Positions 27,816-36,519 of a DNA stretch of 64,000 bases are shown in pieces. Position 1 is the stretch's first letter; every line of letters starts with the position of its first letter. The position numbers and the translations under genes are program-made. The notes under the pieces are model-generated. The model had not been told where the DNA came from. It did not search any database and saw only the letters and a list, made by a program, of their open reading frames with translations. The DNA lies in contig CAVQMC010000007.1 of NCBI GenBank assembly GCA_963713505.1, forward strand, positions 124,001 to 188,000, read 5' to 3'. Origin of the DNA: CAVQMC01 sp963713505 (GTDB taxonomy: Bacteria > Bacteroidota > Ignavibacteria > Ignavibacteriales > Ignavibacteriaceae).

Positions 27816-28486
27816 ATGAAGGAACAAAGTACGAAGATGACAATCATGATAAAGATAGGTATTTAATAACTTATTCAGATGTAATTACTCTGCTGCTCGG
27901 ATTGTTCATTATTTTATATGCTATTTCGAATATTGACTTAAAGAAATTTGAAAAATTTAAAAATGCTCTTGAAAGTTCTTTCGGTAATAATACCAAAGTC
28001 ATCAACGTAATAAATAAGAATGATGTTGTGGATGTAATGCCCGAAGACAAATTAAAGAGTCACTTAATTAGTTTAATAAAAGAAAACGGATACTCAAATA
28101 AAATTAAACTGGAAGAAAATGCACGCGGACTTACAATTCATATTATGGATGAAATACTATTCCCATCCGGCGAAGCAGATTTGAGTGAAGGTTCTAAAAA
28201 TGTTCTAGATAAAATTGCAACAATTTTAAAGCAAATTAAAAATGATCTTAGAGTTGAAGGACATACTGATAACATACCTATTAACTCGGAAGAATTTGCG
28301 TCGAATTGGCACCTTAGTGTAGCGAGAGCTTTAAATACAGCATACTTTCTCATAAAAGATGAAAGTTTAGCACCGGAAAGAGTTTCAATTGTTGGATATT
28401 CGGAATATAAACCGATTGCTTCAAATAAAACTGAAGAAGGTAGAGCTCAAAACAGACGTGTTGATATAGTAATCATAAGGAAGTAA
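27671..28486 (+). CDS. motB: Flagellar stator subunit MotB (first stator set; start uncertain)
   Basis: MotB anchors the stator to peptidoglycan. The 271-codon frame contains the single membrane helix with the channel Asp (YLITYSDVITLLLGLFIILY) and a C-terminal OmpA domain (EGHTDNIPINSEEFASNWHL, then ARALNTAYFL and QNRRVDIVII). The only ATG in frame before the helix is at 27671, inside motA. The first 48 residues read from it overlap the MotA tail in another frame and look unlike MotB. A start at ATG 27816 directly after the motA stop would need one more base to reach the MotB frame. The domain assignment is firm and the start is not. Confidence 0.88.
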   Translation: MPLTREKYDGDFYGRSLSDTTRRSSINSKSQINKYASSKRTKKNSFFLNEGTKYEDDNHDKDRYLITYSDVITLLLGLFIILYAISNIDLKKFEKFKNALESSFGNNTKVINVINKNDVVDVMPEDKLKSHLISLIKENGYSNKIKLEENARGLTIHIMDEILFPSGEADLSEGSKNVLDKIATILKQIKNDLRVEGHTDNIPINSEEFASNWHLSVARALNTAYFLIKDESLAPERVSIVGYSEYKPIASNKTEEGRAQNRRVDIVIIRK

Positions 28487-28495
28487 AAATAGAAA

Positions 28496-28879
28496 ATGAA
28501 AATAAAAACTTTTCAGTTCGGTGAAATAGAATTTAAGGAAGAAAATTTAATAAAATTTAATTCCGGTATTTTCGGCTTTGAAGATTTCAAAGATTTTGTT
28601 CTGATAAAAACCGAAAACGATTTGTTTTACTGGTTGAATTCAACCGAAAACCCGGAAATATGTTTCCCTGTAGTTGGAATAAGAGTACTCGATGATAAAT
28701 ATCCTTTTGAGGAAAATTACGAAGCATTTGGTATAGTTACACTTAATGAAGATCCTCGAAAAATCACTGTAAATCTTAAAGCACCTATTTATATAAACCA
28801 GGATGATAAAAAAGGTTTCCAAAAAGTATTGGATACCGATAACTATAATATAAATCATCATCTTTTTATAGAAGAATAA
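28496..28879 (+). CDS. fliW: Flagellar assembly factor FliW
   Basis: FliW binds flagellin and antagonises CsrA, coupling flagellin synthesis to export. The 127-residue protein has the family core (FNSGIFGFEDFKDFVLIKTE, then VTLNEDPRKITVNLKAPIYI). It precedes csrA by three bases, the classic fliW-csrA pair. This implies that translation of flagellin or other flagellar mRNAs is controlled by CsrA in this organism. Confidence 0.95.
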   Translation: MKIKTFQFGEIEFKEENLIKFNSGIFGFEDFKDFVLIKTENDLFYWLNSTENPEICFPVVGIRVLDDKYPFEENYEAFGIVTLNEDPRKITVNLKAPIYINQDDKKGFQKVLDTDNYNINHHLFIEE

Positions 28880-28882
28880 ATA

Positions 28883-29119
28883 ATGTTAATATTAAGCAGA
28901 AAAATAGACGAAGAAATTATTATTAATTCTGATATTAAAATAAAAATACTTTCTGTAGGAGATAACACTGTTAAGATTGGTCTTTCAGCTCCATCTGATG
29001 TTGAAATACTCCGGGGTGAAATTTTTGAGAAAATAAAAGAGAACATTCTTGATGCAAATATGAAGAGCAAACAGAAAGTAACAAATATAACTGATCTAAA
29101 ACTAAACAAATTAAAATAA
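28883..29119 (+). CDS. csrA: Translational regulator CsrA
   Basis: CsrA is a small homodimeric RNA-binding protein that represses translation by binding GGA motifs near ribosome binding sites. The 78-residue protein has the family start MLILSRKIDEEIIINSDIKI and the core VKIGLSAPSDVEILRGEIFE. The Arg in ILRGEI is the RNA-binding residue known from the family. It follows fliW, its usual antagonist. Confidence 0.96.
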   Translation: MLILSRKIDEEIIINSDIKIKILSVGDNTVKIGLSAPSDVEILRGEIFEKIKENILDANMKSKQKVTNITDLKLNKLK

Positions 29120-29124
29120 ATTAT

Positions 29125-29841
29125 ATGCTCAACGGAAAAAACTTAAAAATTCTTGTAGTTGATGATTCGGATGTTATACAAAGTTCTATTAAAGAATATT
29201 TTGCCGAATATGAACTGGAAATAATAACATGTGCTGATGGTCTTGAAGGCATTAAAAACGTAATTGAGTTAAGACCGAATCTAATACTATTAGATTTAAT
29301 GATGCCGAACCTTGACGGTTTGAAAATGCTTCAAGTTATCAAAATTATTGAAGACGTTAAATACATACCAGTAATTGTAATAAGCGGTAATACAAGCAGA
29401 ACAAATGTAATGTCTTCTTTGGAAGCCGGGGCAGATAAAGTCCTTTCCAAACCATTAAGAAAACAGGACTTAATAACTAATGTTCAAGAGGTACTTGGTT
29501 TGCATTTAGTAAGTAATAATTCTAATAAAAAGAATTTTGAATTAGATGACAAGGAAATAAAGCGGAAAATAGTTGAGCTGTTTTATAACGGCTATAAAAT
29601 GAAGAAAGAAAAAATAAAAGAATATATAAGTAATAAGGATATTAAAAATCTTTATCCTTTGATCCATGAACTAAAAGGAACCGGAGGAATGATTGGTTTT
29701 CCCATTGTAACTGTAATAAGTAATGAAATAGAAAAAATTTTAGAAACAGATAATAAAGACTGGGTTGAAATAAAAATTAAAAGTGAAAAAATATTTTCCA
29801 TTTTAGAAAAAAAACATAACGAAAGTTTAATAGTCAAATAA
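29125..29841 (+). CDS. Response regulator with REC and Hpt domains
   Basis: This 238-residue protein has an N-terminal receiver domain (DDS acidic pair at residues 13-14, phosphoacceptor D57 in LLDLMMPNLDG, Lys109 in LSKPL). A C-terminal histidine phosphotransfer domain follows with H181 in HELKGTGGMIGF. Such proteins relay phosphate between a kinase and another receiver. It lies between csrA and the second stator genes, five bases after csrA. No complete histidine kinase is encoded in the window. Confidence 0.85.
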   Translation: MLNGKNLKILVVDDSDVIQSSIKEYFAEYELEIITCADGLEGIKNVIELRPNLILLDLMMPNLDGLKMLQVIKIIEDVKYIPVIVISGNTSRTNVMSSLEAGADKVLSKPLRKQDLITNVQEVLGLHLVSNNSNKKNFELDDKEIKRKIVELFYNGYKMKKEKIKEYISNKDIKNLYPLIHELKGTGGMIGFPIVTVISNEIEKILETDNKDWVEIKIKSEKIFSILEKKHNESLIVK

Positions 29842-29844
29842 AAT

Positions 29845-30699
29845 ATGTTTGTAATAATTGGTTTAATAATAGTTTTAGCTTCTGTAGTTACTGGTTTCCT
29901 GATTGCAGGAGGAAATTTAATCTTATTGCTCCAGTATGCTGAATTTATTGTGATAGGCGGGGCCGCAGTCGGAAGCTTTATTGTATCGGCTCCATTATCT
30001 CTTCTTAAAAAAATATTTGCCGAAATTCCAAAGGCAATCAGTCCGAATCATTATACAAAACAAGATTACCTGGAATTGTTAAAATCATTTAATGATCTTT
30101 TTCTTGTTGCACAAAGAGACGGCCTGTTATCCATTGAAAAACATATTGAAAATCCGGAGCAAAGCGATATACTTTCAAAAAATAAAAAATTTGTTAGCAA
30201 TCCGTTTATTAAAAATTTCTTCTGCGATACAATGAAAGTTATGCTTTCAGGCGGAGTTCCGCCCCACGAACTTGAAAGTTTAATTGAAACAGAAATAGAA
30301 ACATATGAAATGGAATTGAAACCTGTTGCATCTACATTGGCTAAAGTTGGCGACTCACTTCCGGGGCTTGGGATTGTTGCTGCAGTTCTTGGAATTATAA
30401 TTACAATGAGTGCTATTGATCAGGGCGCTGAAGTTGTCGGCGAGCATGTAGCTGCAGCTTTAGTCGGAACATTCCTCGGTGTACTTTTGGCATATGGTGT
30501 TATTAATCCGCTTGCATCTAATATCGAACATAATATAGAAATTAAATTAAGAATATTAACAACAATTAAAAGCTGTATAGTGGCTTATGCCAAAGGTAAT
30601 CCGCCAATTATATCTGTAGAAATTGCAAGAAGAACTATCTTTTCCGATGAACGTCCGTCTTTCTCCGAACTTGAAAAATTTGTAAGAGGCAAAGCTTAA
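29845..30699 (+). CDS. motA: Flagellar stator subunit MotA (second stator set)
   Basis: This 284-residue MotA paralogue has four membrane helices, the conserved channel helix LPGLGIVAAVLGIIITMSAI and MotA-type cytoplasmic residues. It is closer in length and pattern to the proteobacterial MotA branch than the first copy. It is followed by its own motB after two bases. Two complete stator sets suggest use of two ions or two load regimes, which is inference. Confidence 0.9.
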   Translation: MFVIIGLIIVLASVVTGFLIAGGNLILLLQYAEFIVIGGAAVGSFIVSAPLSLLKKIFAEIPKAISPNHYTKQDYLELLKSFNDLFLVAQRDGLLSIEKHIENPEQSDILSKNKKFVSNPFIKNFFCDTMKVMLSGGVPPHELESLIETEIETYEMELKPVASTLAKVGDSLPGLGIVAAVLGIIITMSAIDQGAEVVGEHVAAALVGTFLGVLLAYGVINPLASNIEHNIEIKLRILTTIKSCIVAYAKGNPPIISVEIARRTIFSDERPSFSELEKFVRGKA

Positions 30700-30701
30700 A
30701 A

Positions 30702-31468
30702 ATGGCAGAAGATCTAGATTCCAGTCCGATTATAATAAAGAAAAAGAAAGCAGATCACGGCCACCACGGTGGTGCTTGGAAAGTAGCTTATGCAGATTTT
30801 GTTACAGCAATGATGGCTCTATTTATAGTACTATGGATTTTAAACCAGGATGATGCTGTTAAAGAATCAGTTGCTAAATATTTTAAAGATCCCATAGGTT
30901 TTTCTCAAAAAGGAAAGAATATTATCGAAGAAAATTCTTTTGCACTTCCCGCCAAATATTGACTCGGTTGTTCAAGCTAAAGCAGAGAGAAAATGAGAAA
31001 AAAGAATTAAAAAGTATGGGTGATAAAATTTTAAGTGAATTGTCTAGCAATCCAAATTTCTCTAAATTAGCAGGACAAATTAAAGTTGAAATTGTTGATG
31101 AAGGTCTTAGAATTGAAATGCTGGATTCCAGTGAAGTTTTCTTTAAAATCGGTACTTCAAGCCTAAAACCTGAAGCCGTTAATCTATTAAAAATAATTGG
31201 TAACGAATTAAGCAAACTCCCCAATAAAATTGTTATAGAAGGGCACACCGATTCCAGGCCTTACAGCGGGGGTAACAAAGGCTACACAAATTTCGAGTTA
31301 AGTGCTGATCGTGCTAATTCGGCAAGAAGGGCTTTGCTTCAAGGTGATATGAAGATGAGCCAAATTGACGAAATAAGAGGCTATGCAGATAGGAAATTAA
31401 GAGATAAAAAAGATCCTTATAACCTTGTTAACAGAAGAATAAGTATTATTGTAAAATTCACAAAATAA
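30702..31468 (+). CDS. motB: Flagellar stator subunit MotB (second set; frame interrupted twice)
   Basis: The N-terminus has the MotB start (KKKKADHGHHGGAWKVAYAD) and membrane helix with the channel Asp (YADFVTAMMALFIVLWIL). The C-terminal OmpA domain (VIEGHTDSRPYSGGNKGYTN, then ELSADRANSARRAL) lies two frames away. Removing one C from CCC at 30948-30950 and one A from AAAA at 30990-30993 restores the whole protein through LPPNIDSVVQAKAERNEKKE, 254 residues. Both defects are single extra bases 40 bases apart, so sequence error is the simplest reading. Confidence 0.88.
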
Positions 31469-31472
31469 TAAT

Positions 31473-31874
31473 TTGAAAAAGAATATTTTAATAGTAGAAG
31501 ACGATACCTTTTCGCAGGACTTTTATAAATACCTGTTGAATAAAATGGGTTTTAATGTAATAGTTACGGAAAGCGGAGATGATTTTTTAGAGTTTGTGAA
31601 AAACAATAATGTATCCTTAATTATAATGGATATAAATCTTAAGAATACCTATCTTAAAGGTGAAAAAGTTAACGGTATACTTTTATCTAAAATTATTAAA
31701 GAAGATCCTCAATATTCTTCTATTCCGATTTTAGTTGTTACAGCTTACTCTGCCGCAGGCGACGGTATTCAGATGTTTGAAGAAAGTAAAGCAGATGATT
31801 ATTTGGTTAAACCAATTGTAGAATATAAATTTCTAACTGATAAAATTAATAATATGCTGAATGGTGATGAATAA
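31473..31874 (+). CDS. Single-domain response regulator
   Basis: This 133-residue protein is a stand-alone receiver domain (ILIVEDD at residues 5-11, phosphoacceptor D53 in IIMDINLKN, LVKPI near the end). It starts at TTG 31473, four bases after motB. No ATG is available before the conserved first strand. Its last 14 bases overlap the next gene. A CheY-like motor or relay role is possible but not shown. Confidence 0.82.
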   Translation: MKKNILIVEDDTFSQDFYKYLLNKMGFNVIVTESGDDFLEFVKNNNVSLIIMDINLKNTYLKGEKVNGILLSKIIKEDPQYSSIPILVVTAYSAAGDGIQMFEESKADDYLVKPIVEYKFLTDKINNMLNGDE

Positions 31875-32517
31875 AGACAAAATTCTGGTAGTCGAAGACG
31901 AAAAAGATACAAGATTTATTTTAGAAAGATTACTGACTAAAAATAATTATAATGTTAAATCTGCTGTTAACGGTGAAGAAGCAGTTGAAATATTAAAAGA
32001 TTTTCAACCCTCAGTCGTTTTAGCCGATTGGACAATGCCTGTTATGGATGGTATTGAATTGTGCAAAATTATTAAGGAAGATGAAAACCAAAAGCTGATT
32101 TATTTTATTATGCTAACTGCAAGAGCTTCTTTAAAAGATAGAGTTACCGGTTTAGATGTTGGAGCCGATGATTTTTTAGTTAAGCCTGTTGAAAACCAGG
32201 AACTGCTTGCAAGAATTAGATCCGGTGTAAGAATTTATAAACTGCAGAATGAATTAAAAAGTATAGAACACAACAAAGCATTAATCGAAATGGCTTGTAC
32301 AATCGGTCATAAAATTAATAATCCTTTAAGCAGTCTTTCCATGTCTATAGAAAATCTTCACACAGAATTAAAACAAAAAGCAGACTTAAATGAAGATTTT
32401 GAAATAATTGAAAAATCAATAAAAAGAATTAAAAAACTGGTTGAAGATCTTATTAGTATTCAAAATCCGGAAATGATTGACTACACTTCCGGCAATAAAA
32501 TGCTCCGTTTGGACTAA
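31861..32517 (+). CDS. Response regulator with a DHp (HisKA-like) domain and no ATPase domain
   Basis: This protein of about 218 residues has a receiver domain (VVEDE at residues 10-14, D56 in VLADWTMPVMDG, Lys108 in LVKPV). A helical segment follows with an intact H-box (IEMACTIGHKINNPLSSLSM, His150) and a second helix (EKSIKRIKKLVEDLISIQNP). The frame then ends without any catalytic ATPase domain, and none follows downstream. It may act as a phosphotransfer protein or be phosphorylated by a kinase in trans. Starts at 31861, 31864 (GTG) or 31867 are all possible. The last best fits the family. Confidence 0.82.
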   Translation: MVMNKDKILVVEDEKDTRFILERLLTKNNYNVKSAVNGEEAVEILKDFQPSVVLADWTMPVMDGIELCKIIKEDENQKLIYFIMLTARASLKDRVTGLDVGADDFLVKPVENQELLARIRSGVRIYKLQNELKSIEHNKALIEMACTIGHKINNPLSSLSMSIENLHTELKQKADLNEDFEIIEKSIKRIKKLVEDLISIQNPEMIDYTSGNKMLRLD

Positions 32518-32584
32518 ATTCTCCACTTTTCACTCTTATTAACATTTCAGCTTTTCTTACGATAATATAAGTAGGAGAAGTTGA

Positions 32585-33232
32585 ATGTTAAACAAAATTA
32601 CAGACATAAAAGCCGGAACTGGCTTTGAAGGATCAAACGGCAAAGCCTTCTATTATCCTCATTTTTATAAAAGGGGGGATTCTTTAAAGCATAATTTTAA
32701 TGATTCGGCAGATCTTTCGCCTGCAATGGATTATCTAAATAGCGTTCATTGGAAATTGAATGAATTGGTAAACCACAATGGTCTTTTAAGCATTAAATTA
32801 ATAATTGACGGGTATGAAGTTTCTACTATTATTGATTTAGAAAAAACAAACACACTTTCATATTTAAATTATAAAATAATTAAAACCCCGTATAATGAAT
32901 TCACAAAATATCTAGAGGCTGAATTAAAGTATAATGTTGTAGAACGCGAAAGCCATTTTGAGCTTCCATTTGAACTAGCAACTTTCAAAAAGGTTTTTCA
33001 TAGATTTGATATGATGGAAGATATTATCGAAATAAATCACGAAGACAGTGATTATTTTATAAATGAAATTTTGGAAGATATTTATCCTGATTTAAATTAT
33101 GAATTTTCGGTTTTAACTACCATTTTATTCAATTTTCTTGAAAAACTGACCAACAGTCAAATAATTATTAGTAAAGAATCCTCTTACGAGGATAACATGC
33201 TGGTTATTTTAAGATTATTTAAAAACAAATAA
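32585..33232 (+). CDS. Hypothetical protein at the end of the flagellar cluster
   Basis: This 215-residue protein shows no signal peptide, no membrane helix and no family I recognise. It has an acidic helical C-terminal half (DMMEDIIEINHEDSDYFINE). It starts after a good GTAGGAG ribosome binding site and is separated from the response regulators by 67 bases. It is the last + gene of the flagellar region, and the next gene is convergent. A flagellar role is only suggested by position. Confidence 0.65.
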   Translation: MLNKITDIKAGTGFEGSNGKAFYYPHFYKRGDSLKHNFNDSADLSPAMDYLNSVHWKLNELVNHNGLLSIKLIIDGYEVSTIIDLEKTNTLSYLNYKIIKTPYNEFTKYLEAELKYNVVERESHFELPFELATFKKVFHRFDMMEDIIEINHEDSDYFINEILEDIYPDLNYEFSVLTTILFNFLEKLTNSQIIISKESSYEDNMLVILRLFKNK

Positions 33233-33271
33233 ACACAATCCGCTTTAAACCATCGAAAAATAAAACTTATA

Positions 33272-33664
33272 TTATTTTCCTAAATAACCAATTAATGCTT
33301 CTTTCGTTTTAACACCAACAAACACCTGGCTGACAACTCCGTTCTCAACTAATATTGTTGTCGGTGTGGCTTTTATTCCGAATACTTTTGCAGAGTTCAT
33401 ATCTTTTGATATATCTACGTCATAAATATTTTTATTCGATCTCTGCATCTCTTTTATAATTGGTGTTTGAGATTTACAAGCACGGCATGAAGGACTGAAA
33501 AAATAAACCAATCCTTTTGATCCGCTTCTTTCCAGGCTTTTAAGTTTTCCGGTTAATCCGTTTAATTTTGTTCCTTTGGATTTTTTAGCTGATATAATCA
33601 TTATAAATTGAAGCGCAAAGAACAATAAGATAACAGCCAAGACAATATATAAGATAGTTAACAT
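33272..33664 (-). CDS. Membrane-anchored thioredoxin-like protein
   Basis: This 130-residue protein has one N-terminal membrane helix (about residues 3-25) and a thioredoxin fold with active site CRAC (in FFSPSCRACKSQTP). The cis-proline loop (GIKATPTTILVENG) is also present. It probably handles disulfide or thiol chemistry at the membrane. It precedes convergently the end of the flagellar cluster and is co-directional with the DUF2892 gene five bases upstream. Confidence 0.85.
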   Translation of the reverse strand: MLTILYIVLAVILLFFALQFIMIISAKKSKGTKLNGLTGKLKSLERSGSKGLVYFFSPSCRACKSQTPIIKEMQRSNKNIYDVDISKDMNSAKVFGIKATPTTILVENGVVSQVFVGVKTKEALIGYLGK

Positions 33665-33668
33665 AATT

Positions 33669-33881
33669 TTAATCAGTATTAGTTTTGTGTGAAGTATTGA
33701 TATTGAGTCTTATATAACAAGGACAAAATTTTGTAAAACTTGTGAACAACATAACGGCCGCAAGAATTCCAAGAATTACCGCAGTCTGTCCCTGTATAAC
33801 ATTAGTAAAGTATAGAATAATAATTGCCAGTCCGGCAATCCCTCTTAAAAAACTATCAATTTTACCGACATTTTTTCTCAT
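33669..33881 (-). CDS. DUF2892 (YgaP-type) membrane protein
   Basis: This 70-residue protein has the DUF2892 layout: an N-terminal NVGKIDSFLRGIAGLAI segment, two membrane helices and the terminal FCPCYIRLNINT motif with two cysteines. This family often accompanies thioredoxin or rhodanese proteins. Here it is encoded immediately upstream of a thioredoxin-like gene, consistent with a shared role in thiol chemistry. Confidence 0.8.
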   Translation of the reverse strand: MRKNVGKIDSFLRGIAGLAIIILYFTNVIQGQTAVILGILAAVMLFTSFTKFCPCYIRLNINTSHKTNTD

Positions 33882-33990
33882 AATTATTCCGTTTTATTTA
33901 TAATGATTTGATTCAAAAATGCCGGAAAGGATTCAGACAGTGAATTTCTGAATGCGATAAGAATAAATGAGTTTTTAATCAAAAATCAAA

Positions 33991-34221
33991 TTATTGTTTT
34001 ATTTTCCCGGTGAGTTTATCAATACATAAATAATAATTTTTTACGCTGCTGCATGCTGAATAATTTGCTGGAACATTTGAATAAATGATATACCAGCAAT
34101 CTTCCGGTAAATTTATAGATATGCTTTTGAAGGGTTTTTTATCTGAAATTTTATAATTCCTGATTTGTAAATCAGGGATTAATTGATTAGCAATATTTAA
34201 TGCTTGTTCTTTTGTTATCAT
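33991..34221 (-). CDS. Small hypothetical protein
   Basis: The likely product of about 76 residues starts MITKEQALNIANQLIPDLQI and ends with a YYLCIDKLTGKIKQ strand pattern. This is reminiscent of small PepSY-like or immunity-type proteins with a C-terminal 'xVDxxTGKI' strand. An upstream in-frame ATG at 34263 would add 14 hydrophobic residues. I prefer 34221 because the conserved-looking part begins there. No strong ribosome binding site is visible for either start. Confidence 0.5.
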   Translation of the reverse strand: MITKEQALNIANQLIPDLQIRNYKISDKKPFKSISINLPEDCWYIIYSNVPANYSACSSVKNYYLCIDKLTGKIKQ

Positions 34222-34317
34222 TATAAAGTAATAATAATTAGAAACTATAAATATAAATATCATATTGATTTAATTAGATGCAAAATTATTCCGAAAGATT
34301 TTTTAAATAAACTTAAC

Positions 34318-34346
34318 TTGACATAATTATTACCTCTTTGTATGTT
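34318..34346 (+). promoter_or_regulatory. Candidate promoter of the patatin gene set
   Basis: TTGACA at 34318-34323 is followed after 17 bases by TATGTT at 34341-34346 in the 210-base gap before the patatin gene. The -35 is perfect and the -10 matches at four of six positions. Such matches occur by chance in AT-rich DNA. Confidence 0.3.
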
Positions 34347-34437
34347 CATTATAAATAGATTACTTATCGTTTTTAATCCTTCTATAAAAAATAGTCTTTT
34401 TAATATTTGATTAAGTCTTTTCTAAAAAGGTTTGGAA

Positions 34438-35705
34438 ATGCTGGCTTCCGATTTTACCGAAAACAAAGAAGTTCAAAAAATTATTGAAGATCTAAAAAGA
34501 GATCATTCTAAAACTAAATATTCCGATGTAATTGATGATGAAGGGAATCAATATGTAGATCTTGTTCAGGAAGGCGGTGGAGTTCTTGGAGTTGCACTTT
34601 TAGGTTATACTTATGTAATGGAGCAATTAGGAATAAGATTTTTTAGTTTAGGCGGAACTTCCGCAGGAGCAATAAATACCTTATTAATGGCGTCTGCAGA
34701 TACGGTTGATAAACCTAAAACCGTAAAAATTATTGAAGCCTTGGCAAATAAAAATCTGTATGATTTTGTTGACGGACCTTTCTTTGTAAAATTTATTATT
34801 AAAGCATTTCGTACGACTAGGGAAAATGAATCAATCTTTCTGAAAATTCTTAAAAAAATATTAAAGATTGTATGGATTTTAATTTGGTCAATTCCGGTTA
34901 TAATTCATCTTTTTATAAAGAAAGGAATGAATCCCGGTAAAAATTTTAGAAATTGGCTTGTGAATGTATTAAAAGAAAATAAAGTCAATACTTATTCGGA
35001 TCTTGTACATGTAAGGGAATTGCCGGAAGATAATTTCAATAAGAAAAGGAATAAATAATACTAATAGAAGGACTTCGGCCAAATTTAAAAATAATTGCTG
35101 CAGAAATTACAACTGAATCAAGAATAATTTTCCCTGACATGGATATTCTCTTCTGGGGAAAAAATAAAAATAATCATCCTGCAGATTATGTAAGAGCTTC
35201 AATGTCAATTCCGCTTTTCTTTCAGCCGTTTGTAATAGACGTAAAAAATGGGAATGAAAAAGATTGGGATGAGATTGTAAAATTTCACGGAGAACCTCCG
35301 GCAAACGCAATTTTTGTAGACGGTGGAATAATGTCGAATTTTCCGATTGATGTTTTTCATAACAGAAATATTATTCCGCGCCTGCCGACTTTTGGTGTAA
35401 AGCTTGGAGATGACAGGGATAAAGTGAGCAATGTAAAACCGTTAATGAAATTTTTAATGGCAATTTTTAACAGCGCCAGACATGTTCTCGATTATCAATT
35501 TTTATTAAAGAATAAAGACTTCGAAAAACTTATTCAAAAAATAGATACCGGCGAACATAACTGGCTTAATTTTTCAATCAGTGACAAAGATAAAATTGAT
35601 TTGTTTAAAAGAGGTGCGGAAGCAGCAGATAAGTTTTTAAGAAAATTTGACTGGGAAGGTTATAAAAAAATAAGAGCAGATATACTGAATAAAATAGAGG
35701 GTTAA
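34438..35705 (+). CDS. Patatin-like phospholipase (reading frame interrupted)
   Basis: Patatin proteins are Ser-Asp dyad lipid acyl hydrolases. The first part has the oxyanion loop (VQEGGGVLGVALLGY) and nucleophile elbow GTSAG (Ser75). The second has the catalytic Asp motif FVDGGIMSNFPIDVF. The two lie in different frames with a break between about 35040 and 35085. Two extra bases or one missing base would reconnect them to about 421 residues, with the segment GLRPNLKIIAAEITTESRII continuing the fold. ATG 34438 follows AAAGG by eight bases and is preferred over TTG 34432. The next gene begins three bases after it. Confidence 0.82.
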
Positions 35706-35707
35706 AA

Positions 35708-36502
35708 ATGCCGTCTTTAACAAATACTTTAAGAAAAGAATATGAAAATCTTTTTAACACTTGTAATATAAATCCGTCAAAAGCTGCAGCTGTAGAAAAT
35801 ATTATTAGAAAGATTATGAAAAATAAAAACAGGTATGAAGTAGTAGAAAAGCAGCTTAACATCCCATGGTATTTTACGGCTGTTATTCACAGTATGGAAT
35901 CCGGGCTTTCTTTCACTAAACATTTGCATAACGGAGATCCTTTAACTTCCAGAACATTTCATGTACCTGCAGGAAGACCTGTTGACGGCGAGCCTCCTTT
36001 TACCTGGGAAGAAAGCGCTGTTGATGCACTAAAATATGAAAAGCTGGATAAATGGAATGATTGGTCGCTTGCCGGTTTACTTTATAAAATTGAAGGTTAT
36101 AACGGCTGGGGATACAGACTGAAACATCCGCATGTTCTTTCACCTTATTTATGGAGCTTTTCAAATCATTATTCAAAAGGTAAATATATTGCTGACGGAA
36201 CGTTTTCTGAAACAGCAGTTTCCCGCCAATGCGGAGCCGCTGTTTTATTAAGAAGAATGGCTGAGTTAAATGAAATTAAATTGGACACAAATGTTTTTTA
36301 TACACAAAAAACTCCTTATTTAAAATATTCCAATAAAAAAGTGGAATACGTCAGGGAGCTTCAAAATTTCTTAAATGAATTTCCTGAAATATTTCTTAAA
36401 ATAGACGGAATCCCCGGTAAGAGAACTTCTGCTGCGGTAAATAAAGTCTTCGGATTCTACTTAAAAGGAGATCCCGGGCAAAAGGCCAAAACTATTAATT
36501 AA
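35708..36502 (+). CDS. Lysozyme-like peptidoglycan hydrolase with PG-binding domain
   Basis: The 264-residue protein has an N-terminal lysozyme-superfamily-like domain (NIPWYFTAVIHSMESGLSFT, with Glu64 as likely general acid, then LHNGDPLTSRTFHVPAGRPV). A C-terminal peptidoglycan-binding domain follows at about residues 215-255 (VRELQNFLNEFP, then KIDGIPGKRTSAAVNKVFGF). There is no signal peptide, as in phage endolysins. It lies three bases after the patatin gene and 17 before a lipoprotein gene, so the set is probably co-transcribed. Confidence 0.75.
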   Translation: MPSLTNTLRKEYENLFNTCNINPSKAAAVENIIRKIMKNKNRYEVVEKQLNIPWYFTAVIHSMESGLSFTKHLHNGDPLTSRTFHVPAGRPVDGEPPFTWEESAVDALKYEKLDKWNDWSLAGLLYKIEGYNGWGYRLKHPHVLSPYLWSFSNHYSKGKYIADGTFSETAVSRQCGAAVLLRRMAELNEIKLDTNVFYTQKTPYLKYSNKKVEYVRELQNFLNEFPEIFLKIDGIPGKRTSAAVNKVFGFYLKGDPGQKAKTIN

Positions 36503-36519
36503 AAAACCGGACTTATAAA

